Source: RGIG3701 sp031553595
GTDB taxonomy: Bacteria; Planctomycetota; Planctomycetia; Pirellulales; Thermoguttaceae
Reading direction: 5' to 3'
Length of the DNA stretch: 64,000 bases
Assembly (NCBI GenBank): GCA_031553595.1
Contig: JAVBLI010000012.1
Span: forward strand, 62,001 to 126,000
The stretch's first letter is position 1, and each line of letters starts with the position of its first letter. Position numbers and translations under genes: made by a program. This document shows, one piece after another, positions 34,162-42,527 of this stretch. The notes beneath the pieces were generated by a model, which had not been told where the DNA came from, made no database searches, and was given only the letters and a program-made list of their open reading frames with translations.

Positions 34162-35289
34162 TTATTTGAACGCGTCTTTTTCCTTTTTTCTCTCCTCTTT
34201 CCGCATTTTCGATTTCTGGCGAAGATGCGGAATCAGCATTCCCAGCGGCATACGCAAAAAATGCGAGCGGACATAAAGCACGCCTCGGCTCAGGCGGACG
34301 CCGGGATTCAGGCCGTCCCCCTGCTCCGGCATCATCGCGCGCGGCACCATAAAATCCATCGCGGCGGTGGTGAAAAAGAAGCCGCCCATCTTCCGCGACG
34401 CGCGCAGCGTCTCCCGCGGCAGCGGCGTGCCGAGCATCCGGTGCGCATACCGCAGGGCATAAAACAGCGGCCGCTGCATTTTTAACTGTTCCGCGCGGGC
34501 GAAAAGCCGGTCCATGAACCCCGCCTCGGAAAGATAATACCGCAGCATGGCGTCCAAGTCCACCACATCCCGAAACGCGTTATCCAACTCGCCGTCCTGA
34601 AACAGGTGCGCGGCGCTATGAAGCACCATGTCCGGCGGAGAGAGCACGCGAAAATGCCGAGCCGCCGGGTTTACCGCATCCATAAGCGGTACGGACGCCT
34701 CCCACAGCAGGGCCGCGTCCACTTTGATCCGCCCCGTGATGGGCAGGATATTATGGTGCACATCCAGCGTGGTCTTCCGGTCCAGATGGTACAGCGGCGG
34801 AATTTCATGCATCCACTGGCGGTAAAAATGCTCGTCATACGTCGACTTCACGGAGGTGAGCCATCCGCGATAAAACAGGCGGCGCTCCATTTCCTCCAGA
34901 TTTTCGCGAGACACCAGCACGTCCACATCCACACTCGTCCGGCCTTCACTCCACGGCAGCCCCGCGGCCGCGTACGCCGCCCCCTTCAGGAGGATCACCG
35001 GCGCGTCCGCATAAGCCGCATCCGGAAGCGTTTCGCCCGGAATCACCGCGTGATGAATGCGGTCCAGCTCCCAGAAAAGCTGACGCTGGCTACGCTGAAA
35101 CCACAGCCACGCCGAGTAAAGCATCCACCGCCCCTCCGCCGGAACGTATTCTTCCAGGGTATTTTCGCGCAAGACCCACGCCACGCGCGCCAAAAGTTTA
35201 CTGTTTTTCGCATCCAAAAAGAGGCGGCGCCATGCTTCGTATGTAAAATCTCGGCAGCAGGCCGGGTCACGGAAAAAGCGAATCAGCAT
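34162..35289 (-). CDS. Nucleotidyltransferase-family protein (NTP_transf_5-like)
   Basis: The 375-residue soluble protein shows the polymerase-beta-type core: a helix, VILLKGAAYAAAG near 98, then SVDVDVLVSRENLEEME with the acidic metal-binding pair near 120. It continues with LDVHHNI and a long helical C terminus. This matches the uncharacterised nucleotidyltransferase family often found beside HprK-related kinases. It overlaps the upstream kinase gene by 7 bp (ATGCTGA), so the two are translationally coupled. It may modify a peptide, protein or sugar, but the substrate is unknown. Confidence 0.78.
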   Translation of the reverse strand: MLIRFFRDPACCRDFTYEAWRRLFLDAKNSKLLARVAWVLRENTLEEYVPAEGRWMLYSAWLWFQRSQRQLFWELDRIHHAVIPGETLPDAAYADAPVILLKGAAYAAAGLPWSEGRTSVDVDVLVSRENLEEMERRLFYRGWLTSVKSTYDEHFYRQWMHEIPPLYHLDRKTTLDVHHNILPITGRIKVDAALLWEASVPLMDAVNPAARHFRVLSPPDMVLHSAAHLFQDGELDNAFRDVVDLDAMLRYYLSEAGFMDRLFARAEQLKMQRPLFYALRYAHRMLGTPLPRETLRASRKMGGFFFTTAAMDFMVPRAMMPEQGDGLNPGVRLSRGVLYVRSHFLRMPLGMLIPHLRQKSKMRKEERKKEKDAFK

Positions 35290-36251
35290 GGCAGTGCTCC
35301 CGTCTCCAGCCGCTGGAATTCGCGGATGGCGTCCTCCAGCGAACCGTACTCAAAACGCCAGCAGTCGCAGTGGGAAATCACTCCCGCCAGCGTTTCAAAA
35401 CCCCGTCCGCCCAGCACGCTGTACGCCCGCCCGTGCTGCCCGAGCTGGATGAACGCTTCCGCTTTCTCCCACGGCGTCCAGACCGCCTTCTTCCCCGGCA
35501 CGTATTTCGGAAAGACCACCCACCGGGGTAAAACCCGCTGCCGCGCCAGACGCACCGCATCCGTCGGCGGACGAATATGCGCCACCTCCCCCTTCACCGT
35601 GTCCGCGCACGGCCGGGTCATCAGTGCATCCGGAAACAGCTCCCGAATCACGCGGATAGACTCATTCTTCACGCAGATCGGCCGGGTCAGCGGCACCATT
35701 TTCGCCACTTCATACCGCCCACCCTGCCGCCCGACTTCCCCCGTAAACGCCGTGGCCGCGCCATCCGTCTCCCCCGCCCGCGGCTCCACCAGCTCCGTAT
35801 CCTCCGGATCCAGCAGCGTCAGCTCATCCGACAAAAGCCGCCATCCACTCAGGGCCAGCCCCGCCGCCAGCGTGCTTTTCCCGTCCCCGGAGTCCGCCGC
35901 CATGATCAGCCCGTTCGCGCCCGAGGCGAGCATGGCCGCGTGAAAAATGATCAGGTGCGAAACGTTCAGCCAGATGCACCAGTTCATGCCCCACTCCATC
36001 ATCGCCGCGGTCTGCTCCCGGCGAAACGGTGGGAACGGCACAAAAGCATCCAGCAAAATTTTATACTTCGGGTTCCGCCTCAGCCACGCGAAGCGCCCAT
36101 CCGCCGCCACACGCACACGAAAATCCACCCACGCATCCGCCGCCAACTGTGGATAATCCGCATACAAAAACTCCACAGCCTCCCGCGCCGGCGCAAGCTC
36201 ACACCCCACCTCATACGTAAACGGCCCGACTGGAAAACGGCGAACATTCAT
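35283..36251 (-). CDS. HprK-related kinase
   Basis: The 322-residue protein has a P-loop (AADSGDGKSTLAAGLA, near 118-132) followed by WRLLSDELTLLD. This is the Walker A plus acidic layout of the HPr kinase/phosphorylase fold, without the N-terminal HprK domain. HprK-related kinases of this type sit with a nucleotidyltransferase and usually a small PqqD-like protein. The nucleotidyltransferase is here and overlaps by 7 bp; no PqqD-like gene is adjacent. No classical HPr or PTS gene is in the window. The role, possibly in cell-surface or peptide modification, is inferred from family context only. Confidence 0.75.
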   Translation of the reverse strand: MNVRRFPVGPFTYEVGCELAPAREAVEFLYADYPQLAADAWVDFRVRVAADGRFAWLRRNPKYKILLDAFVPFPPFRREQTAAMMEWGMNWCIWLNVSHLIIFHAAMLASGANGLIMAADSGDGKSTLAAGLALSGWRLLSDELTLLDPEDTELVEPRAGETDGAATAFTGEVGRQGGRYEVAKMVPLTRPICVKNESIRVIRELFPDALMTRPCADTVKGEVAHIRPPTDAVRLARQRVLPRWVVFPKYVPGKKAVWTPWEKAEAFIQLGQHGRAYSVLGGRGFETLAGVISHCDCWRFEYGSLEDAIREFQRLETGALPC

Positions 36252-36285
36252 GAATCATCCACGCCAAACGAAATTTAAATCCACC

Positions 36286-36315
36286 TCAATTAAGCATTAC
36301 GCATTTCGCATTAAC
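36286..36315 (-). repeat. 7-bp-period array abutting the MTHFR stop
   Basis: Units TTAAGCA, TTACGCA, TTTCGCA, TTAAC run from 36288. The last contains the complement of the TAA stop (36311-36313) of the minus-strand fusion gene. Confidence 0.75.
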
Positions 36316-38209
36316 TTTTGAACCCTTCCAGCACTTTCAGCACCGCGTCCACGTTCCCGAACGGCGCGCTGACCTGCACCCCGGCGACATTTTCGCGAAT
36401 GGCCTGAATCGACTCGCACGCGATTTGCACGCCCTCCGCCAACTGAGCCTCTTTCGTCTCCGCACGCTCCATCCGCCGCATGATCTCCGCCGGAATTTCC
36501 ACACCCGGCACCTCATTCTGCAAAAAAGTCGCGTTCCGGAAACTCGCCAGCGGCCAGATGCCCGCGATCACCGGCACACCGCACGCCTTCACGCGATCCA
36601 GAATTCTCAGCAGCGATTCCGGATCAAAAACCGGCTGTGTAATCGCGAAATCCGCCCCGGCTTCCACTTTCTTGAAAAACCGGTCAATTTCCCTCTCCAC
36701 ATCCAGCGCCGTGGGATCCAGCCCCACCCCGATCACGGCATTCGTCCCTGCGAAAATCGACTGACCGCCCATGTCCACACCCCGATTCAGGCGTTTCTGG
36801 ATCATCACCGCCCCGATGGAATCCGTGTCGAACACGCCGGATGCGTCCGGATATTCCCCGAGTTTCGGCGGATCGCCGGTAATGTAAAGCAGGTTCCGGA
36901 TGTCACACGCCGCCGCGGCGAGCATGTCCGCCTGAAGCCCGATCAGGTTCCGATCCCGGCAGCAGACGTGCAGGATGACCTCAATCTGCGCCTCCTTCTG
37001 GATGCGATCCGCCATAATCAGCGACGAAATCCGGCTGCTGGCCCGCGGCCCGTCCGGAATATTCACGCAGTCGATTCCGTGGCGATGCAGTTTTTTGCAG
37101 CGCTCGACGGTCGGCCCCAAATCATACCCCCGCGGCGGCACGAGTTCCACACTCGTCACCCACCGCTTCTGCGCCAGCCGCCACGCAAAGCGCGAACGCT
37201 CCTCCAGCGGCGTTTCCGGCAGCAGCTCCACTTCCTTCTTCGCCGGTTTCAGGGTCACCGCCCCCAGCCGCGCCCCCGCCAGCGGCTTCACCGATTTCGC
37301 CATCTCCGCGATATGCTCCGCGTGAATCCCGCAGCACCCGCCCACCGCACGCACCCCCAGCGTCACATACCGCATGGCGTACGTCGTGTAATATTCCGGC
37401 GAAGACATGTAAAAATTCCGGTTCTCCACCATTTTCGGCATCCCGGCATTCGGCTGCACCACCAGCGGCGTCTCGCCCAGCACCGCCAGCGCCTGCTCGA
37501 CCGGCTCCAGCATCCCGTCCGGCCCCAGCCCGCAATTCAGCCCCCACGCAAACGGCGCCGGCTCCGCCCCCCGAAAATGCCGAATCACGTCCACCGCCGA
37601 CTCCCCCTGCACCGTTTCCGTATCCCGCACGACCGTGAAGGAAAGCATGAACGGCACCCGCACACCGGTCTCCGCATCCAAAAGCCGCACCGCCTCGACG
37701 CACGTCTCCAGCGCCCGAATATTCGGCTGCGTCTCAAAAAGCAGAAAATCCACCCCCGCGCGCCACAGCACGCGAATCTGCGCAAGCGCCGCCTGCACCA
37801 CCTCCGCGTCTGTCACCGCGCCGCGAATCTCCGCACCCACCGGGCCCACATCCCCCGCGATCCACACGGGCTTCTCCTCATTCCCCGCTTTCGCGCGGTA
37901 CTCGTCCCGTACCTCGCACGCCAGCCGCACGCCAGCCTCAAGAATCGCGTCCGTCTTTTCCAGCAGCCCGTATTTTTCCAGCGCCAGCGGATTCGCGCCG
38001 AACGTATTCGTGGTCAGCACCTCCGCCCGGGCCTCCAGATAACTGCGGTGAATGTCTTGAATGAGGGCCGGCGCCGTCAGGTTCAGCTCCTCAAAACACC
38101 GATTCGTGAAAATGTGACGACGATAAAGCTCCGTGCCCATGGCGCCGTCAAAAATAACCACCGATTTTTTCATCGCGTCCCAAATCGCCGCGTTTTGCGT
38201 TTTATTCAC
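36311..38209 (-). CDS. Bifunctional homocysteine S-methyltransferase / methylenetetrahydrofolate reductase
   Basis: This 632-residue fusion would reduce methylene-THF to methyl-THF and methylate homocysteine to methionine. Residues about 15-310 form the methyltransferase barrel (IFDGAMGTELYRR) with zinc-binding cysteines in WGLNCG and AVGGCCG. Residues about 340-630 form the reductase (SVELVPPRGYDLG, CVNIPDG, LLYITGDPPKLGEYPDA, ADFAITQPVFDPE). The start is GTG with GGAG seven bases upstream; an ATG 12 codons inside has none. It would complete methionine synthesis from the homocysteine made by MetY. The stop lies in a 7-bp array. Confidence 0.92.
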   Translation of the reverse strand: MNKTQNAAIWDAMKKSVVIFDGAMGTELYRRHIFTNRCFEELNLTAPALIQDIHRSYLEARAEVLTTNTFGANPLALEKYGLLEKTDAILEAGVRLACEVRDEYRAKAGNEEKPVWIAGDVGPVGAEIRGAVTDAEVVQAALAQIRVLWRAGVDFLLFETQPNIRALETCVEAVRLLDAETGVRVPFMLSFTVVRDTETVQGESAVDVIRHFRGAEPAPFAWGLNCGLGPDGMLEPVEQALAVLGETPLVVQPNAGMPKMVENRNFYMSSPEYYTTYAMRYVTLGVRAVGGCCGIHAEHIAEMAKSVKPLAGARLGAVTLKPAKKEVELLPETPLEERSRFAWRLAQKRWVTSVELVPPRGYDLGPTVERCKKLHRHGIDCVNIPDGPRASSRISSLIMADRIQKEAQIEVILHVCCRDRNLIGLQADMLAAAACDIRNLLYITGDPPKLGEYPDASGVFDTDSIGAVMIQKRLNRGVDMGGQSIFAGTNAVIGVGLDPTALDVEREIDRFFKKVEAGADFAITQPVFDPESLLRILDRVKACGVPVIAGIWPLASFRNATFLQNEVPGVEIPAEIMRRMERAETKEAQLAEGVQIACESIQAIRENVAGVQVSAPFGNVDAVLKVLEGFKS

Positions 38210-38230
38210 CGCTTACTCCACACCATTATT

Positions 38231-38260
38231 ATTATAAATACACTGCCCGGAATCCGTAAA
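38231..38260 (-). promoter_or_regulatory. Promoter of the methyltransferase-MTHFR gene
   Basis: Minus strand TTTACG (38255-38260), 18 bp, TATAAT (38231-38236), about 20 bp before the GTG. The -10 is perfect. Confidence 0.55.
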
Positions 38261-38327
38261 TTTTACACGAAAACCTGCGGCTGTCAAGACGCGTGATCCG
38301 ACGACCATTTTTTACAGTATCCATCAA

Positions 38328-38450
38328 AACAGCAGCCGGGAGCGAAGCGAAACGCAGTGAAGCGCAGAGACTGGATTAGAAATGGAGAAACATTCGGCGA
38401 TTCTAATCCGGTCTCTGCGATAACGCTCCCCTCCCGGCTGCTGTTTTTTT
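38328..38450. repeat. Palindromic intergenic element, family 1 copy E
   Basis: Ends AACAGCAGCCGGGA and CTCCCGGCTGCTGTTTTTTT. Inner arms GCGCAGAGACTGGATTAGAA (38362-38381) and TTCTAATCCGGTCTCTGCG (38401-38419) differ at one pair. It begins eight bases beyond the polA stop, and the minus strand also reads hairpin then T residues, so it should terminate polA. Confidence 0.9.
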
Positions 38451-38457
38451 GATTCCG

Positions 38458-41400
38458 TCACTCCTTCGCGCCCCAGTCATCCTCGACCATCGCGCTGACT
38501 TTCAGCGGCACGTCCAGATGCCAGACGCCGGACATCTCCGTCTCCACCAGCGCGGTGATGTCCGCCGTTTCCGCCGCGGGGCATTCCAAAAGCAGCTCGT
38601 CATGAATCTGTAACAGCAGCCGGGCCGCGTATTTTTCCGCTTTCAGCCGTTCATCCACCGCGAGCATGGCCAGTTTAATGATGTCCGCCGCGGAGCCCTG
38701 AATGACGGCGTTCACCGCCATGCGTTCCGCGAGATTCAGCTGCCCTTTCCGCGCGGCATGAGGCCGAATACCCGAAATCCGGCGGTGGCGTCCGAGAATC
38801 GTGGACACGTGCCCGCTTTTCAGGGCGTCATCCAGCACGCCGTCCAGAAACCCCGGAATCGTGGGGTATTTCGCGAAATACGTGGTGATAAAATGCTGGG
38901 CCTCATCCTGTGGAATGCCGAGCTGTTTCGAGAGCCCGAAAGCGGACTGGCCATAAATGACGCCGAAATTCACGCTTTTCGCCACCCGCCGCATGCTGGG
39001 CGTGACATGTTCCGCCGTGGTGCTAAAAATTTGGGCAGCCACCTGAGTATGAATGTCCTCATCCCGGTGGAACGCCGCACAGAGGTTTTCGTCCTTACAG
39101 TAATGGGCCAGCACCCGCAGCTCGATCTGGCTGTAATCCGCCGAGATGAATTTCCAGCCCGCCGGGTGCGGCATGAACGCCCCGCGAATTTCCCGCCCTT
39201 CCGGCATGCGAACCGGAATATTCTGGAGGTTCGGCTCACTGGAGCTCAGCCGCCCGGTGGCCGTCACCGCCTGATTAAAGGTGGTGTGAATCCGCCCCGT
39301 TTTCGGATTTATCAGCTCCGGCAGCGCATCCACGTACGTGTTCATGAGCTTACTCACCTGCCGGTACTCCAGCAGCTTCTCGGGGAACGGATGCAGGTTC
39401 ATCGCCGCCAGCTCCTCCAGCGTTTGCGCGTCCGTGCTGAACCCCGTTTTCGTCTTCCGAATGACTGGCAGGCCGAGCTTTTCAAAAAGAATCTTCTGGA
39501 GCTGGATGGGCGAATTCAGGTTCAGCGTCTGTGGAGAAAGCTCGCCAGCCACATCCGTACCAGTTCCTGCGCGGGTTTCCTCACCGCTTTCCGCATCCGC
39601 ACCTGCTTCTGCATCCGTTTCCGATTCCGGGAATGCCAGCCGCATGAGTTCCTCGCGCAATTCCCCCTCTTTCGCCGCAAAACGCGTATGCAGCTTCTCC
39701 AGCCGCGTGCGATCCACGTAAATCCCGGTGTACTCCATCTCCGCCAGCACCGGAATCAGCGGAAACTCCACCGCATAACACACCGCGTCCAGCCGGTTTT
39801 CCGCCAGCCGGCGCATGAGCACCGGGTACAGATTTTCCAGCAGCGCCATCTGATACGCCGCGTGTGTGGTGGGGTGCGGCGGCGTCTCTTTTTTCGCCCC
39901 CTTTTTCGCGGTTTTCTTCACCGTTTTTTTTCTGCCGGCATTTTCCGCCTCATCCCCTGCTCCGTCCTCCGCATCCCCCTGCTCATCATCAAAAATCCCC
40001 CGCTGCGCTTCACATTCAGCATTCTCTCCCCATTCCTCATTCCTCATTCCTAATTCCGCATTCTCACCATCCCCCGTCCCCCATTCTCCATCCCCACCCT
40101 GGGGCGCCGCTTCCGGAAACTCCTCCGCCAGCTCCCGCAGCGTGATTCCCTTCTCACCGGGAATGAGCATGTATGCCGCGATCATCGTGTCAAAAAGCGG
40201 CCCGGTCAGCTTCACCCCGTGAGCCCGGAACGTTTTCCAGACGCGTTTCAGGTCATACCCCACTTTCACCACCGCGGGATCTTCCGCCGCCACGCAGAAC
40301 GGCTCCAGCATTTTCGCAAAATGGGTATGCGCTGGCGCTTTTTCTTCTTCAAAAAGCGCCGGGGGCAGAATACACACGTTCGGACGCTCCCCGGCCAGCA
40401 TTTTCGGTGAAAAACGGCCGGAAAAAGCCGGGATTTCGGGCCAGTCTTCCGCCGTGTCTTGCCGCGTGTCTTCCATCGTGTCTTCCGTTTCCGCCAGCGG
40501 CCGTGTTTCCGCATGCTTCGCGCCAGAAGTAGAAGCGGATGCCGCCGCGTTCTCTCCGTGCGGATGCTCCGCGCACGCGCCTTCTGGGCCGTACATCTCA
40601 TTCAACTTCAGAATTTTCGCCGCCATGGAGTTAAACGCGTAATCACGGAAAATCGGGCGAGCCGCGAGAAAATCGAACTGCGAGACGTGCCCCAGATGCC
40701 AGTTCACCGGAATCGGCACATCCCGCCGCAGCGTCACCAGTTCGCGCGACATCCGCAGCGTCTCAGCCCCGTCCAACAGATTCTGCTTTCGCACGGACGG
40801 CTTTTCGCCAAAATACGCCGTGATGTTTTCCGGCTTCAGAATCTCCTCCACACTCCCGAAACGCTGAATCATCTCCCGGGCACTTTTCGGCCCGATCTTC
40901 GCAATTCCCGGAATATTATCGGAAGCGTCCCCCACCAGCGACTGAAAATCCACCACCTGCGCGGGCGTAATCCCCCAGTCCTCCAGCAAAAACGCCTCAT
41001 CCAGGTACTTCCCGCGCCGCAGGCTGTAAATCTGCACATGAGGAGCCAGTAACTGGCGACAATCTTTGTCGCTGGTGACCAGAAAACAGTCGCCGCCCTC
41101 CGCCGCCGTCTGCGTGGCGACCGTCGCGAGAATGTCATCCGCCTCAAAACCCGCCCGCTGGAGAATCGGAATCCGCATCACCTCCAGCAGCTCCTTAATC
41201 CGCGGAATCTGCATGCGCAAATCCTCCGGCATCGCCTCCCGCTGAATTTTATACTCCGCGTACGCCTTATGCCGAAACGTGGGGGCATGGACATCAAAAG
41301 CACAGAACAGAAAGTCCGGATTCAGGTGCTCCAGCAGGAAAAACACGTCCCGCATGAATCCGAAAACCGCATTAACCGACTCGCCCTTCCGGCCCTGCAT

Positions 41401-41580
41401 TTCCGGCAGCGCATGAAAGACCTGGTACACCAGCCCATACGCGTCCACCACGAAAACCCGTTTCCCGGCCGGGGTCCGCGGCGCGTCCGGGTTCATCTCT
41501 TTCGCCGGAGCCCCCGGGAAATTTTCATTTTCGTTTTCATTTTCGTCGTCAAAAAGCGAAAGCTGGGAGTCGCGTGCCAT
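38458..41580 (-). CDS. polA: DNA polymerase I
   Basis: The 1040-residue enzyme fills gaps and removes RNA primers. Residues about 20-300 are the 5'-3' exonuclease (KRVFVVDAYGLVYQVF, AGFEADDILATVA, FLVTSDKDCRQLL, LVGDASDNIPG). Residues about 380-490 keep the outline of the 3'-5' exonuclease (GYDLKRVWKTF, FDTMIAAYML) but lack the first DxE motif, so proofreading is probably lost. The polymerase domain has ADYSQIELRVLAHY and IHDELLLE. It is about 100 residues longer than usual because of low-complexity insertions. The main one, about 494-566, comes partly from a 7-bp DNA array. GAGGA precedes the ATG. Confidence 0.96.
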   Translation of the reverse strand: MARDSQLSLFDDENENENENFPGAPAKEMNPDAPRTPAGKRVFVVDAYGLVYQVFHALPEMQGRKGESVNAVFGFMRDVFFLLEHLNPDFLFCAFDVHAPTFRHKAYAEYKIQREAMPEDLRMQIPRIKELLEVMRIPILQRAGFEADDILATVATQTAAEGGDCFLVTSDKDCRQLLAPHVQIYSLRRGKYLDEAFLLEDWGITPAQVVDFQSLVGDASDNIPGIAKIGPKSAREMIQRFGSVEEILKPENITAYFGEKPSVRKQNLLDGAETLRMSRELVTLRRDVPIPVNWHLGHVSQFDFLAARPIFRDYAFNSMAAKILKLNEMYGPEGACAEHPHGENAAASASTSGAKHAETRPLAETEDTMEDTRQDTAEDWPEIPAFSGRFSPKMLAGERPNVCILPPALFEEEKAPAHTHFAKMLEPFCVAAEDPAVVKVGYDLKRVWKTFRAHGVKLTGPLFDTMIAAYMLIPGEKGITLRELAEEFPEAAPQGGDGEWGTGDGENAELGMRNEEWGENAECEAQRGIFDDEQGDAEDGAGDEAENAGRKKTVKKTAKKGAKKETPPHPTTHAAYQMALLENLYPVLMRRLAENRLDAVCYAVEFPLIPVLAEMEYTGIYVDRTRLEKLHTRFAAKEGELREELMRLAFPESETDAEAGADAESGEETRAGTGTDVAGELSPQTLNLNSPIQLQKILFEKLGLPVIRKTKTGFSTDAQTLEELAAMNLHPFPEKLLEYRQVSKLMNTYVDALPELINPKTGRIHTTFNQAVTATGRLSSSEPNLQNIPVRMPEGREIRGAFMPHPAGWKFISADYSQIELRVLAHYCKDENLCAAFHRDEDIHTQVAAQIFSTTAEHVTPSMRRVAKSVNFGVIYGQSAFGLSKQLGIPQDEAQHFITTYFAKYPTIPGFLDGVLDDALKSGHVSTILGRHRRISGIRPHAARKGQLNLAERMAVNAVIQGSAADIIKLAMLAVDERLKAEKYAARLLLQIHDELLLECPAAETADITALVETEMSGVWHLDVPLKVSAMVEDDWGAKE
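40008..40095 (-). repeat. 7-bp-period array inside polA
   Basis: Units CATTCCT, CATTCCT, CATTCCT, AATTCCG, CATTCTC occupy the polA linker, flanked by more degenerate C-rich units. The plus-strand text matches the array at 27016-27060 and part of 17450-17470. Read on the coding strand it gives the acidic linker around NAELGMRNEEWGENAE. Confidence 0.85.
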
Positions 41581-41643
41581 GAAAATCCTCTTTTATTCAA
41601 AAAAATGCGTCCAAATGCTTATAAAATGCCAGATAACACGCTC

Positions 41644-41672
41644 ATCATAACACGAAACCCACAAAAACGCAA
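41644..41672 (-). promoter_or_regulatory. Promoter of polA
   Basis: Minus strand TTGCGT (41667-41672), 17 bp, TATGAT (41644-41649), about 60 bp upstream of the ATG. Confidence 0.6.
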
Positions 41673-41731
41673 TAAAACGGCCTCACTTATGAAAAATTTC
41701 CGCAAAAATGAACGCATCTTAACGAAAACCG

Positions 41732-41760
41732 TTGCGACGCCATTCATTATCATGTATACT
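41732..41760 (+). promoter_or_regulatory. Promoter of the DUF502 gene
   Basis: TTGCGA (41732-41737), 17 bp, TATACT (41755-41760). It lies back to back with the polA promoter. The leader to 41842 ends in a 7-bp array. Confidence 0.6.
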
Positions 41761-41812
41761 TAATCACACATACTTCCCCCCTCCCGCAAGTTACGCTGCG
41801 TTCCACATGCGG

Positions 41813-41842
41813 CTCATTCACCATTAACAATTCACCATTACC
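41813..41842 (+). repeat. 7-bp-period array ending at a start codon
   Basis: Units ATTCACC, ATTAACA, ATTCACC, ATTACC end immediately before the ATG at 41843. No Shine-Dalgarno sequence remains. Confidence 0.8.
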
Positions 41843-42454
41843 ATGAAACCGCTCCGTCTTATTCTCCGCGTTTTCGTTACCGGCACCATCACCCTCCTGC
41901 CGCTGGTGGTCACGGTGGCGCTGGTGGCCTGGCTCACCGGATTCCTGAACACCTATTTCGGCCCGCACACCGCTGTGGGAAAAGCCCTGGAAAACATCGG
42001 AGGCACGTATCTGATCGGCTGGCTGCTCGTTCTGGGCGTCATTTTCGTCGTCGGCATCCTCATGGAAACCGCCCTGAAACACCTCTGGACCGCGTGCATC
42101 GATAATCAAATTAAGAAAATCCCCATCATCGGCCAGATTTACGGCACCACCCGCCAGTTCACCGACCTCATGAAAAGCGGCGGTGGCGACGACGCGATGA
42201 AGAATATGAGCCCCGTTTATTGCCGGTTCGGCGGCACGATGTTCCTGGCCCTGATGCCCGTGGCGGATGAGTTTATGGTGGAAGGCCGGGCGTACCGGAT
42301 CGTCGTCATCCCCACCGCCCCCGTGCCTTTCGGCGGCGCCGTCCTGCTGGTCCCCACCGAAGACGTCCTGCCGGCCAACATTTCCATGGACACCCTCATG
42401 GCCTTTTACGTTTCCATGGGCGCCTCGACCGGCGACTTTCTCCCGAAGCAATAA
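41843..42454 (+). CDS. DUF502 family membrane protein
   Basis: The 203-residue protein has two N-terminal hydrophobic helices (TGTITLLPLVVTVALVAWL and LIGWLLVLGVIFVVGILME). A soluble part follows with the family motif IPIIGQIYGTTRQF and the late segment APVPFGGAVLLVPTEDV. DUF502 proteins are conserved inner-membrane proteins of unknown role. The gene stands alone between polA and a convergent surface-protein gene; a 7-bp array fills the immediate leader. Confidence 0.88.
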   Translation: MKPLRLILRVFVTGTITLLPLVVTVALVAWLTGFLNTYFGPHTAVGKALENIGGTYLIGWLLVLGVIFVVGILMETALKHLWTACIDNQIKKIPIIGQIYGTTRQFTDLMKSGGGDDAMKNMSPVYCRFGGTMFLALMPVADEFMVEGRAYRIVVIPTAPVPFGGAVLLVPTEDVLPANISMDTLMAFYVSMGASTGDFLPKQ

Positions 42455-42484
42455 ACCCTGCCTCCCCTTACCGCCTATAAAAAA

Positions 42485-42515
42485 AGCTCGCCTCAAGGAC
42501 GAGCTTCTTTTTTTC
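42485..42515. terminator. Two-way Rho-independent terminator
   Basis: AAGCTCG (42485-42491) and CGAGCTT (42501-42507) form the stem, with six As before and a T-run after, so both converging transcripts would terminate. Confidence 0.85.
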
Positions 42516-42527
42516 TATCATCGCGAC

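Noticed and set aside
36425..38296. 623-codon open frame antisense to the methyltransferase-MTHFR gene
   Set aside because: The product is extremely His/Arg-rich, typical of a shadow frame, and the minus-strand enzyme has full motifs.
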